NCBI GenBank assembly: GCA_016783285.1
Contig: JADHWW010000022.1
Location: 1 to 24,845, forward strand
DNA length: 24,845 bases
Direction: 5' to 3'
Source of the DNA: Anaerolineae bacterium
GTDB lineage: Bacteria; Chloroflexota; Anaerolineae; B4-G1
Shown: piece by piece, positions 6,887 to 13,824 of the stretch
How the letters are laid out: every line of letters starts with the position of its first letter
Numbering within the stretch: position 1 is the first letter of the stretch
Notes under the pieces: model-generated
Told to the model about the DNA's origin: nothing
Seen by the model: the letters and a program-made list of their open reading frames with translations, nothing else
The model's database searches: none
Made by a program: the position numbers and the translations under genes

Positions 6887-7174
6887 GTGCCCAAGAAACT
6901 GTACGTCGGTAATCTAAGTTACGAGACAACGGAAGCCACCCTGTCCGAGCTCTTTGGAGCGGTAGGGGAAGTCGCCTCCGTGAGTCTCATCACGGACCGC
7001 ATGACGGGCCGATCCAGGGGCTTCGCCTTCGTCGAGATGGCGGACCAGAGTGCCGCCCAGCAAGCCATCAACCAACTCAATGGCAAGGACGTGGATGGGC
7101 GCCCCCTCAAGGTGGCAGAGGCGCGTCCGAAGCAGCCGCGAGACCAGTGGGGAGGGGGAGGCCGTAGCCGCTAA
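6887..7174 (+). CDS. RRM-type RNA-binding protein
   Basis: 95-residue protein with one RNA recognition motif: RNP2 KLYVGNLSY at residues 4-12 and RNP1 GRSRGFAFVEM near 42-52, then a glycine/arginine-rich tail (GGGGRSR). This is the layout of the bacterial Rbp proteins known from cyanobacteria and other phyla, several of which are cold-induced. Start is GTG 6887 with a GAGAGGAA site upstream. Its position behind a cold-shock protein suggests a shared role in RNA handling at low temperature. A clear terminator follows. Confidence 0.95.
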   Translation: MPKKLYVGNLSYETTEATLSELFGAVGEVASVSLITDRMTGRSRGFAFVEMADQSAAQQAINQLNGKDVDGRPLKVAEARPKQPRDQWGGGGRSR

Positions 7175-7208
7175 CTAGGGCTAACCAGCCTTCTCGACCA
7201 CGACAAAC

Positions 7209-7245
7209 AACCGCACGGCTCCTCCGCAGGCCGTGCGGTCTTTTT
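7209..7245 (+). terminator. Rho-independent terminator after the RRM gene
   Basis: Stem CCGCACGGC / GCCGTGCGG with a 10-base loop, followed by TCTTTTT. It ends the cold-shock/RRM operon. Confidence 0.9.
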
Positions 7246-7260
7246 ATCACCCACTGGGGT

Positions 7261-7410
7261 GATTTAAGATTTGTTGATTTGAGATTGACGGATTTACTAT
7301 CGTCAGCGCAAAAGCACAAACAGTCAACTGGCCAGTGCTTTTTCCCTCTCCTCACGATGTTTTGCGCAGTTTTCAAATCTCCAAATCTTAAATCCGTAAA
7401 TCTTAAATTC
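7261..7410. repeat. Imperfect long inverted repeat (MITE-like or REP-like)
   Basis: An AT-rich island in GC-rich surroundings. The left end ATTTAAGATTTGTTGATTTG pairs imperfectly with the right end through AAATCTTAAAT. Inside, GCGCAAAA pairs with TTTTGCGC and AAAAGCAC with GTGCTTTT. The whole 150 bases could fold into one interrupted hairpin. No protein is encoded: both strands translate only to repeated short peptides. Target-site duplications were not clear. Confidence 0.6.
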
Positions 7411-7426
7411 CCCCACTCACTCTTCG

Positions 7427-8293
7427 ATGAGACGTGGAATGAGGCGCAAACCATCGCGCAAGAAAAGAAAACGGCGCAAAATAGAAGCAGGGCTAGACCA
7501 GGAATCCTTCGCGGCGCACGTGGAGGCCGCCACGCGGCAGGCCGGCTTCGAGATCGAGAAACGAGACGGACTCGACCTGTACGTCATCATGCACGGCGAA
7601 CCGATGCGCTGCCGCCTGAACACGGCTCACTCGGCCTACCAGATCTCTCCCCACCGCCTGGACGACATCGTGCAGGCGCACATAGCGGCGCTCCGTACCG
7701 TGCCCCCGCCTCCTCCACGACCGACCGAAAAAGAGGCTGCCGAAGGGCTGCTGCCGATGCTCAACCCAGCCTGGTTTATCAAAGAGGTGGAGCGGCGAGG
7801 AGGACTCCCCCCCGTGCACCGTCCCTTCGTCGCCGGGCTGATCGTCACCTACGTGTTCGACTTTCCCCACCACCGCACTTACATAAATAAAGATATGCTG
7901 GCGAAAATGATGGACTCGCCAGAGATCACATTCGATATGATCCACGAGTACGCGCTAGAGAACCTGCGCAAGCGCACGACGGGCCAGAACTATGAGACGC
8001 ACGGCCTGCGCGACGAGACGATGATTGTGTGCGAGACACACGACGGATACGCCGCCACCCGCGTCCTGCTGCCGGACCTGATGGCCAAGTGGGCCCAGCG
8101 CATCCCCGGCCGCATGTTGATCGGCATTCCCAATCGTGATTTTCTGATTGCCTTCAGCAACCGCAACCCGGCCCACGTCGCCGCCATCGCCGGTCAGGTG
8201 CGCCGCGACGCTGCGCAACGTGACCATCCGCTGTGCACCGACCTGCTCGTCTGGCGAGATGGGCAGATAAGGGAATACCGTCTCAAACACTGA
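7427..8293 (+). CDS. DUF1444-family protein
   Basis: 288-residue soluble protein related to the DUF1444 family (YtpQ type in Bacillus), whose function is not established. A very basic N-terminus (about 20 residues rich in Arg/Lys) and a proline run PPPPPRP near residue 92 precede the conserved part. Family-like segments are FIKEVERRGGLPPVHRPFVA, TYVFDFPHHRTYINKDML, ETHDGYAATRVLLPDLM and GRMLIGIPNRDFLIAFSN. ATG 7427 is used here; ATG 7439 is equally possible, and neither has a good ribosome-binding site. It directly precedes a CpXC gene with only 59 bases between, so the two may be co-transcribed. Confidence 0.75.
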   Translation: MRRGMRRKPSRKKRKRRKIEAGLDQESFAAHVEAATRQAGFEIEKRDGLDLYVIMHGEPMRCRLNTAHSAYQISPHRLDDIVQAHIAALRTVPPPPPRPTEKEAAEGLLPMLNPAWFIKEVERRGGLPPVHRPFVAGLIVTYVFDFPHHRTYINKDMLAKMMDSPEITFDMIHEYALENLRKRTTGQNYETHGLRDETMIVCETHDGYAATRVLLPDLMAKWAQRIPGRMLIGIPNRDFLIAFSNRNPAHVAAIAGQVRRDAAQRDHPLCTDLLVWRDGQIREYRLKH

Positions 8294-8352
8294 ACAATGA
8301 ACCAAGCAACGAGAATATCTCCCGCCAACAAACTTTTGAAAGGAATTCAACC

Positions 8353-9693
8353 ATGCCTCGAGTAATGCTTGCCCGCGTGACTTGCCCCAACTGCCACAAT
8401 CTGTTCCAGACGCCCGTGGAGCAAATCCTGGACGTCAGAGCCGATCCTGGCGCCAAAATACGGCTGTTCAACGGCCTGGTCAACGTAGCCGCTTGTCCTC
8501 ACTGTGGAATGGGCGGGGCGCTCAACCTGCCGTTTTTCTATCACGACCCGGACAAAGAACTGGCATTGATCTACATGCCGATGGAGGCCGGCCGGAGTGA
8601 CCTGGAGCGCCAGCGGGCCATCGGGCAGTTCACCAGCGCGGTGATGGATAGCCTCCCTCCCGAGGAGCGCAAAATGTATCTGCTGCAACCCCAGATCTTT
8701 CTCACGTTGGAGAACCTGACAAACAAGGTCCTCGAAGCGGACGGCGTCACTCCAGAGATGCTCGAGGAGCAAAAAGCCAGGACAGAACTGTTGCGGCGCT
8801 TGCTCGATGCCACCTCCGACGAGGCATTGGAAGTGATGATCGAGGAGAACGACGCCTCCATTGACGCCGATTTCCTGCGGGTGGTGGCCATGAACCTGGA
8901 GATGGCGCAGGCCACGGGGCGAGCAGCCGCAGTGCGACGGCTCGTGGCGTTGCGAGACACACTGCTAAAGTTGAGCAGCGCGGGACAGGCGGCCCAGGTA
9001 CGCGGCGAGATGCTAGAGGCGCTGCAGGCTCAGCCGACCGGCGAGACGCTGTTGGACTTGCTCGTCCAGTCTCCCGATGAACCCACGCGCGAATTACTGG
9101 TCACGTTCGGCCGGCCGCTTTTGGACTATTCCTTCTTCCAGGCCCTCACGGCGCGCATCGAGTCGGCGACAGACGAGGCGGAGAAGGAACGGTTGAGCGC
9201 GCTGCGGAGCGATATTCTGGACATCCGAGACCGAGTAGATAAGACGACCCGTGCGCTGTACCAGGCCCGTGCCGCGCTCCTCCGGGAAATGCTGTTGAGC
9301 GACGACCGCGAAACAATGGTTCGGCGTCATTTCCCGGAACTGGACGAAGCCTTCCTCAATGTACTAGCAAGCAACCTGCAGGAAGCACGTGCCGCTGGTG
9401 ACGAGCAGGCTGCTCAATCTCTACAATCCATCTGGAACCTGATCCTGCGCCTGACCGAGGAAGCCATGCCACCAGAAGTGCGCTTCATCAACCAACTGGT
9501 GGCTGCCGAGGACGATGCAAAAATCGAGAGTCTATTGCAGGAAAACCGCGACCTGGTGACGGAGCAGATGGTACAGATCCTGGAGGAGGCAGAGGCCAAT
9601 ACGCGAGAAGAGGGCAGGTTAGAAACTGCCGAACGCCTGGCATCGGTACTGGAGAAAGCGCGGGGGATGGTAACAAAAGTGGCTACTGCTTGA
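8353..9693 (+). CDS. CpXC-domain protein with long helical C-terminus
   Basis: 446-residue protein. The N-terminal about 130 residues match the CpXC domain: CPNCHNLFQTPVEQILDV and, 30 residues on, CPHCGMGGALNLPFFYHDP. The two CxxC knuckles probably bind a metal. The following roughly 300 residues are almost wholly charged, alanine/leucine-rich helix with several internal look-alike blocks (LRVVAMNLEMAQATGRAAAV and LNVLASNLQEARAAGDEQAA), suggesting repeated helical hairpins. Function is unknown. The start at 8353 was chosen for the AAAGGAA site upstream; an in-frame GTG/ATG extension would overlap the DUF1444 gene. No membrane segment or signal peptide is visible, so it is probably cytosolic. 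Confidence 0.78.
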   Translation: MPRVMLARVTCPNCHNLFQTPVEQILDVRADPGAKIRLFNGLVNVAACPHCGMGGALNLPFFYHDPDKELALIYMPMEAGRSDLERQRAIGQFTSAVMDSLPPEERKMYLLQPQIFLTLENLTNKVLEADGVTPEMLEEQKARTELLRRLLDATSDEALEVMIEENDASIDADFLRVVAMNLEMAQATGRAAAVRRLVALRDTLLKLSSAGQAAQVRGEMLEALQAQPTGETLLDLLVQSPDEPTRELLVTFGRPLLDYSFFQALTARIESATDEAEKERLSALRSDILDIRDRVDKTTRALYQARAALLREMLLSDDRETMVRRHFPELDEAFLNVLASNLQEARAAGDEQAAQSLQSIWNLILRLTEEAMPPEVRFINQLVAAEDDAKIESLLQENRDLVTEQMVQILEEAEANTREEGRLETAERLASVLEKARGMVTKVATA

Positions 9694-9701
9694 CGGCGGA
9701 A

Positions 9702-9719
9702 GCGCGAATTCGTTCGCGT
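9702..9719 (+). other. UUCG-capped hairpin after the CpXC gene
   Basis: GCGCGAA / TTCGCGT around a TTCG tetraloop, 9 bases after the stop at 9693. No T run follows, so it is at most a weak terminator or an mRNA-end stabiliser. Confidence 0.45.
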
Positions 9720-9730
9720 CTGTCCGCAAC

Positions 9731-9758
9731 TTGACAGAGTCGGTCTCTGTGCTATGAT
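9731..9758 (+). promoter_or_regulatory. Promoter of the tRNA-Arg gene
   Basis: Perfect TTGACA, 16-nt spacer, TATGAT, with an expected start a few bases before the mature tRNA 5' end at 9769. Confidence 0.72.
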
Positions 9759-9768
9759 GTAGGTGCGC

Positions 9769-9844
9769 GCGCCCGTGGCTCAACGGACAGAGCATCCGCC
9801 TACGAAGCGGGAGGTTGTGGGTTCGAATCCCGCCGGGCGCGCCA
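9769..9844 (+). tRNA. tRNA-Arg (anticodon ACG), CCA encoded
   Basis: A complete 76-base cloverleaf. The acceptor GCGCCCG pairs with CGGGCGC; the D-stem is GCTC/GAGC; the anticodon stem TCCGC/GCGGG holds the loop CTACGAA with anticodon ACG; the T-arm is GTGGG-TTCGAAT-CCCGC. Discriminator G and an encoded CCA follow. A34 would need conversion to inosine by TadA to read CGU, CGC and CGA. A consensus promoter stands immediately upstream; no clear terminator follows before the slipin gene. Confidence 0.97.
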
Positions 9845-9903
9845 GCCTTTTCACCCGTACTCCCATCGGTAATCCTATCGCAAGTGCAAAAAGGAGGCAA
9901 ATC

Positions 9904-10689
9904 ATGCCCGAATGGATAGCAGCAGGCGGTTGTTTTCTCGTGGCTGGCTTTATCGTAGTCGTCGTCTTGCTCCTGTCAGCGGTCAAGATGCTGTACCAGT
10001 ACGAGAGGGGCGTCGTATTCACGCTGGGCAAGTACGCCAACACACGCGAGCCCGGCCTGACCTTCATCTTCCCCATCGTGCAGACGATGCGCAAGGTGGA
10101 TATGCGCATCAAGACGGCCGACATCCCGCGGCAGGAGGTGATGACTAAAGATAACATCCCCATGCTCGTCAACGCGGTGGTCTACTTCAAGGTCATCAGC
10201 CCAGAGGACGTGATCATCAAGATTCAGGACCACGTGTACGCGATCCGCCAGTACACGCAGGCGGCGCTGCGGGACGTGATCGGCAACAACGAGATGGACT
10301 TTGTCCTCACCGAGCGGGAACGGATCGCCGGTAGCATCAAGGAGATCGTGGATGCCGAGACGAACGGCTGGGGCGTGGACGTCGAGTCCATCAAGATCCA
10401 AGAGGTCGAACTGCCGGCTGAGATGAAGCGGGCTATGGCCAAGCAGGCGGAGGCGGAGCGGGAGCGCCGCGCTATGATCATTGCCTCGCAGGGTGAACTT
10501 TCAGCTTCGGAGAACCTGCGGCAGGCAGCGGAGAACCTGTCGAAGAGCAAGGGGGCGCTGCATCTGCGCACGCTGCAGACAATCCGCGACATCGCTGCCG
10601 ATCCTTCGGAGAAGATCGTCCTCTTCGTGCCCTCCGACCTGGGCCGCGCGCTCGGTTCCCTCGTCGGGGGACAGGGACAGACGGACTGA
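9904..10689 (+). CDS. Slipin / SPFH (band 7) membrane protein
   Basis: 261-residue stomatin-like protein. One N-terminal membrane segment (about residues 5-27) is followed by the band 7 domain: ERGVVFTLGKYANTREPGLTFIFPIV, DIPRQEVMTKDNIPMLVNAVVYF and the family-typical ALRDVIGNNEMDFVLTERERI. A charged helix (AKQAEAERERRAMIIASQGE) then leads to the oligomerisation tail. Such proteins form ring-like membrane microdomain scaffolds and are usually next to an nfeD gene; no nfeD is seen here. ATG 9904 has an AAAAGGAGG site 6 bases upstream. It begins 59 bases after the tRNA and may use read-through transcription. Confidence 0.93.
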   Translation: MPEWIAAGGCFLVAGFIVVVVLLLSAVKMLYQYERGVVFTLGKYANTREPGLTFIFPIVQTMRKVDMRIKTADIPRQEVMTKDNIPMLVNAVVYFKVISPEDVIIKIQDHVYAIRQYTQAALRDVIGNNEMDFVLTERERIAGSIKEIVDAETNGWGVDVESIKIQEVELPAEMKRAMAKQAEAERERRAMIIASQGELSASENLRQAAENLSKSKGALHLRTLQTIRDIAADPSEKIVLFVPSDLGRALGSLVGGQGQTD

Positions 10690-10698
10690 GCGGCCGCC

Positions 10699-11388
10699 AT
10701 GCTCGACCACAGAACCCGCTATCTGCAGATCGCCTTCAATTATGACGTGAGGCTCGTACAGCGCGTCCTGCCCACCATCGTGCGCGATGTCCTGAGCCTG
10801 CCGAAGGGCGGCGAGCGCATCCTCATCGAGGCTGGGACGCCCTTCATCAAGCGGGAGGGTACGCGCGGCATCCGGGCCATCCGCAGCCTCTGGCGCGGCC
10901 ACCTCGTCGCCGACCTGAAGACGGTGGACGGGGCGCTGGGGGAGGTGGACATAGTGCGGGCGGCCGGCGCGACGGCGGCGACCGTCCTCGGCAGTTCGCC
11001 CCCTGAGGTGCTCGACCTCTTCATCGCCCGCTGCGCCGAACTGGGAATGGATTCGATGATTGACATGCTCGGCGTGGATGATCCCCTGCGGGTGGTGATG
11101 CAGTTGAGGAGGCCGCCGGACGTGGTAGTGCTGCACCGTGGCCGGGACGAGGAGGGCACGCGGGGGAAGGTGATCAAGTACAGGCACGTCAACCGCGTGC
11201 GCTCCAAGTTCGACGTGCTGATCTCGGCGGCCGGGGGCGTGGACCTCAAAGAGGCGCGCAGTGCCATCTTCAACGGGGCCAGCATCGTCGTCGTCAACCT
11301 GGTGCGGCCGGGCGATCCCTGGGAGGGCATCCGCACCGACAGCGACGTGGGGGCGATGGCGCGGCAGTTTCTGGCGACGATTGAGTGA
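10699..11388 (+). CDS. HUMPS/OMPDC-superfamily protein, hexulose-6-phosphate synthase-like
   Basis: 229-residue (beta/alpha)8-barrel protein related to hexulose-6-phosphate synthase and 3-keto-L-gulonate-6-phosphate decarboxylase. The superfamily's DxKxxD motif is intact in HLVADLKTVDGALGEVDIV (about residues 70-88), followed by AGATAATVLG. A late ISAAGGVDLKEARSAIFNGASIVVV matches the phosphate-binding end of the barrel. The family either condenses formaldehyde with ribulose-5-phosphate (or does the reverse) or decarboxylates keto-acid phosphates; the substrate cannot be decided. No partner isomerase (phi) is adjacent. It starts 9 bases after the slipin stop without a clear ribosome-binding site, so coupling is likely. 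Residues near 31-37 (VLSLPKG) come from a dispersed repeat that looks inserted. Confidence 0.8.
   Translation: MLDHRTRYLQIAFNYDVRLVQRVLPTIVRDVLSLPKGGERILIEAGTPFIKREGTRGIRAIRSLWRGHLVADLKTVDGALGEVDIVRAAGATAATVLGSSPPEVLDLFIARCAELGMDSMIDMLGVDDPLRVVMQLRRPPDVVVLHRGRDEEGTRGKVIKYRHVNRVRSKFDVLISAAGGVDLKEARSAIFNGASIVVVNLVRPGDPWEGIRTDSDVGAMARQFLATIE
10789..10808 (+). repeat. Short dispersed repeat inside the HUMPS gene
   Basis: GTCCTGAGCCTGCCGAAGGG has the form of short repeats I recall scattered through many Chloroflexota and other environmental genomes (CCTTCGGCAGGCTCAGGAC on the other strand). Here it is read in frame as VLSLPKG. A relative lies at 23153-23177. Confidence 0.55.
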
Positions 11389-11394
11389 GTTGGA

Positions 11395-12213
11395 TTATAA
11401 CAACCCCCATCCGACCCCTGCCGCGACGAGCGCACCCACCGCAGAGGCGCTCAAGTTCACCAGGTCGTTGTCCAGCCAGCGCCACCCCCGCAACAGGCGC
11501 GTCTGGGCGCCGCAGCGGTGCACCCGGCGCTCGGTCTCTTTCCCGCAGGTGTCGCACCAGTAGATGGCCTGCACGCTGGCCCCCAGGAGGCTGTCGAACA
11601 ACGACCCGGCCAGCCCGCCTACCGTCGCCGCCAACAGCAGCGCACCCGCAGCGGCCCAGCCCTGGCCCAGGATCAGCGCCCCCAGCAGGTCAACGAGGAA
11701 CGCGCCCCCCAGTGACGCTGCCATCCCCAGCCACGTGACGCCTCCCGAAGCGCCCACTTCGACCTGCCGGCCGGTGGTGATCAGGCGCGGGGGATGCGGG
11801 CTCAGCACGCCCAGTTCGGTGGCCCAGGTGTCGGCGTTGACGGCCGCCATCGCGCCGGCACAGGCGAAGAACCACAGCGGATCGGGCCAGAGTTGAGAGA
11901 ATGTCGCCAATAGGGCCGTCACCCCCCCGTTAGCCAGCGCCTGGCCCAGGTCGCGCCGGTGCCCCTTGGCGAACTTTTCCGCCAACTCTTGCTTGTCGCG
12001 GGCACGATAGAACGAGAGTGCGGTGGAGGAGACGAAGAAGGCGATGAGCAGGACACCCCACTCCCAGCCTCCCAGCCCAAAGATGAGCGTGCCGGTGATG
12101 AGTGCGCCCACGACGCCACTGCCACTCAGCGCGCCACGCCTGTAGCCGAGTATGCCGACGACGAGGGAAAGAACAAATCCACCAACGAGTTCGAAAAGAT
12201 TGAGTGAGAGCAT
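11395..12213 (-). CDS. DUF92-family integral membrane protein
   Basis: 272-residue protein with about six to seven membrane segments, in the DUF92/TIGR00297 family. Its plant member VTE6 is reported to phosphorylate phytyl-phosphate for tocopherol synthesis; bacterial members are largely uncharacterised, so a polyprenyl-phosphate kinase role is only possible. Typical segments are GYRRGALSGSGVVGALITG near the N-terminus, AAVNADTWATELG, GGVTWLGMAAS, GSLFDSLLGASVQA and a cysteine pair CDTCGKETERRVHRCG before the last helices. I chose ATG 12213. GTG 12258 would add 15 residues, but it lies inside a strong hairpin. It ends 6 bases from the convergent HUMPS gene and is probably co-transcribed with the PH-domain gene upstream. 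Given the isoprenoid genes elsewhere in the window, a lipid role is plausible but unproven. Confidence 0.85.
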   Translation of the reverse strand: MLSLNLFELVGGFVLSLVVGILGYRRGALSGSGVVGALITGTLIFGLGGWEWGVLLIAFFVSSTALSFYRARDKQELAEKFAKGHRRDLGQALANGGVTALLATFSQLWPDPLWFFACAGAMAAVNADTWATELGVLSPHPPRLITTGRQVEVGASGGVTWLGMAASLGGAFLVDLLGALILGQGWAAAGALLLAATVGGLAGSLFDSLLGASVQAIYWCDTCGKETERRVHRCGAQTRLLRGWRWLDNDLVNLSASAVGALVAAGVGWGLL

Positions 12214-12224
12214 CGCGTGTGCGC

Positions 12225-12276
12225 CGCCGTGAACAGACGGCGCCGGAAAACCCAACACCGGCTCTTCAGGCCGGTG
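12225..12276 (-). other. Two hairpins between the PH-domain gene and the DUF92 gene
   Basis: CGCCGT/ACGGCG (12225-12242, 6-base loop) and CACCGGC/GCCGGTG (12256-12276, 7-base loop). No T run follows on either strand. They may stabilise or process the dicistronic mRNA, or be a REP-like pair. Confidence 0.5.
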
Positions 12277-12282
12277 CGGTTG

Positions 12283-13182
12283 CTACAACTGCCCCAGAAT
12301 CCCGATCGCCGCCGTCCACACCAGCACCTGGATGATGATCGCTCCACCCCACAGCAGATAGGCCGCCACCCGTTCGCGCCGGTACACCAGCCAGCCCAGC
12401 ACGCCGTTGAGTAGTAGCGCCAACAGGCCGATGAGCGGGAGAACAAAGATCTGACTTCGTGGGCCCAGCCGGTCTGGGTTGCCCGCCACGTCAAAGTGCA
12501 GAGACACCAGTCGGGGCAACGCGGGAAATTGAAAGCACAGGAGGCCAATCAAGGCCAGGAGCGCCAGGAAACCAATCGCCAGTAAAGCCAGCCCCACCCG
12601 ATTGTGCCAAAAAGGCCAGTCCAGGAAGCCCGGCCGTTTGGAGGACTGCTCCACAATCTGGGTGGGGCCCATCTGCAACCGCTTGTGTAACGCTTCGAGG
12701 AAATCGTCACGGTCGGCGGGGGAGATGCCGTAGGTGAGGCCGGGAGTGACGACGTAGATTTGGCGCCGGGGCGCGACGGTGGCGTAAAAGAGAGCCGGCC
12801 CCGCGCCAGGGACATCGCCGTAGCCGGCGCAGTGACCGGGCCACATCCCGCCGTGGAACCTGACGCGTCCCTCGACCTCATCACCCGTGAACACGCGCTC
12901 GATCTGCCCGGCAGGAATGGTCTGCTCCGTCGGCCCCCAGTGGATGATCAGCACGTTACGGTCGAGAGAATATCCCGAACGGGTCAAACCGTACAGCCAG
13001 TAGCCGATCAACCCCAACAAGCCCAGGCTGAACAGCACGGCCAGCCCGACGATGAACGTCCCGATGCCGAGCGGCCGAGTAGTCGCCAGCCAGATCAGGC
13101 CAACATCTATCAGGACAATGATGACCATCACGCTGATGCCGACACTCAGACCTCGCCCCACGTTTGTCTTCCATTCCGTCAT
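12283..13182 (-). CDS. PH-domain-like membrane protein with DUF1648-type segment
   Basis: 299-residue integral membrane protein of unknown function. Two helices at the N-terminus (about residues 12-33 and 40-66) precede a soluble bacterial-PH-like beta domain (YSLDRNVLIIHWGPTEQTIP, VTPGLTYGISPADRDDFLEAL). The C-terminal half has three more helices and a DUF1648-like LVSLHFDVAGNPDRLGPRS. ATG 13182 was chosen because AAGGAG lies 8 bases upstream; GTG 13191 would be too close to it. It is first in a leftward pair with the DUF92 gene and has its own promoter. Confidence 0.78.
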   Translation of the reverse strand: MTEWKTNVGRGLSVGISVMVIIVLIDVGLIWLATTRPLGIGTFIVGLAVLFSLGLLGLIGYWLYGLTRSGYSLDRNVLIIHWGPTEQTIPAGQIERVFTGDEVEGRVRFHGGMWPGHCAGYGDVPGAGPALFYATVAPRRQIYVVTPGLTYGISPADRDDFLEALHKRLQMGPTQIVEQSSKRPGFLDWPFWHNRVGLALLAIGFLALLALIGLLCFQFPALPRLVSLHFDVAGNPDRLGPRSQIFVLPLIGLLALLLNGVLGWLVYRRERVAAYLLWGGAIIIQVLVWTAAIGILGQL

Positions 13183-13210
13183 ACGCCACACTCCTTACTC
13201 AAGCACAGGC

Positions 13211-13239
13211 ATTATACCAGGGTGAGGGAACGGAGGCAA
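13211..13239 (-). promoter_or_regulatory. Promoter of the PH-domain/DUF92 pair
   Basis: Minus strand TTGCCT, 17-nt spacer, perfect TATAAT; expected start near 13204, leader about 22 bases. Confidence 0.62.
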
Positions 13240-13299
13240 ATCGCGTATCTTCGCGAGTTGGGGTGTAACTGCTCAGGCCACTCACGAACCAGACGTCAG

Positions 13300-13328
13300 T
13301 TGTCAAAACAGCACAGAGGGTTTATAAT
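13300..13328 (+). promoter_or_regulatory. Promoter of the fur-like gene
   Basis: TTGTCA, 17-nt spacer, perfect TATAAT. The expected start (about 13335) lies inside an imperfect dyad, the arrangement of an autoregulated repressor gene. Confidence 0.68.
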
Positions 13329-13351
13329 CGCTAATGTAAATAATTCGCAAT
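13327..13351 (+). promoter_or_regulatory. Candidate Fur-family operator (imperfect dyad)
   Basis: ATCGCTAAT and ATTCGCAAT form inverted arms centred at 13339; 7 of 9 arm positions pair. The site starts in the -10 box and covers the expected transcription start. It is AT-rich and of the size bound by Fur/Zur/PerR dimers, though it is not a close match to the classical Fur box. Confidence 0.42.
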
Positions 13352-13374
13352 AAAAGCAAAACAAGGGCAAGGAA

Positions 13375-13824
13375 ATGAGCGAGCCAAACAATCACCTGCG
13401 CAATGCCTTCCGAGCAGCGGGCCGGCGGCTGACCTCCCAACGCCGGGTCGTGCTGAGAGTGCTGGAGGAAAGCGACGGGCACCTGGAAGCCGAGGCAATC
13501 TATCTCCAGGCGAAGGCCCGCACTCTCAACATCAGCCTGGCGACGGTCTATCGTACGCTGGCCGTTCTCAAAGAGATGGGGTTGGTGGAGAAGCACTGCC
13601 TGGGCGAGGATCACGGCCATTACGAGGCAGTGCGAGACAGCACGCATTATCACTTCATCTGCCTGGACTGCGGCCAGGTGCTCGAGTTCGACACCCCCCT
13701 GGTGGCGCAGATTGGGCAAGAGTTGAGCACGCGGGAGGGGGTGCGCGTGACTAATGCCCACTTGTACCTGAGTGGCTACTGTGCTCAATGTCAAACCAAA
13801 GCAGAAAGGACAAAACAACGATGA
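13375..13824 (+). CDS. Fur-family metal-responsive repressor
   Basis: 149-residue Fur-superfamily regulator. The N-terminal winged helix contains RLTSQRRVVLRVLEES and the recognition region ISLATVYRTLAVLKEMGLVEK (about residues 52-72). The C-terminal metal/dimer domain has THYHFICLDCGQVLEFD and a closing CAQC; the two CxxC pairs form the usual structural zinc site. Whether it senses iron, zinc or peroxide cannot be told from these residues. ATG 13375 follows CAAGGGCAAGG. Its stop overlaps the ATG of a FeoB C-terminal fragment (ATGA), so the two are translationally coupled, which favours iron. A promoter with an overlapping dyad suggests autoregulation. Confidence 0.92.
   Translation: MSEPNNHLRNAFRAAGRRLTSQRRVVLRVLEESDGHLEAEAIYLQAKARTLNISLATVYRTLAVLKEMGLVEKHCLGEDHGHYEAVRDSTHYHFICLDCGQVLEFDTPLVAQIGQELSTREGVRVTNAHLYLSGYCAQCQTKAERTKQR

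Noticed and set aside
7107..7454. A 115-codon minus-strand frame with repeated NLKS/DLRF peptides
   Set aside because: The repeated peptides are just the translation of the inverted repeat at 7261-7410 plus the terminator region.
9763..9903. In-frame upstream extension of the slipin gene through the tRNA
   Set aside because: It reads through a complete tRNA-Arg; the AAAAGGAGG site fixes the start at 9904.
12225..12276. Intrinsic terminator between the PH-domain and DUF92 genes
   Set aside because: Hairpins are strong but lack a following T run on either strand.
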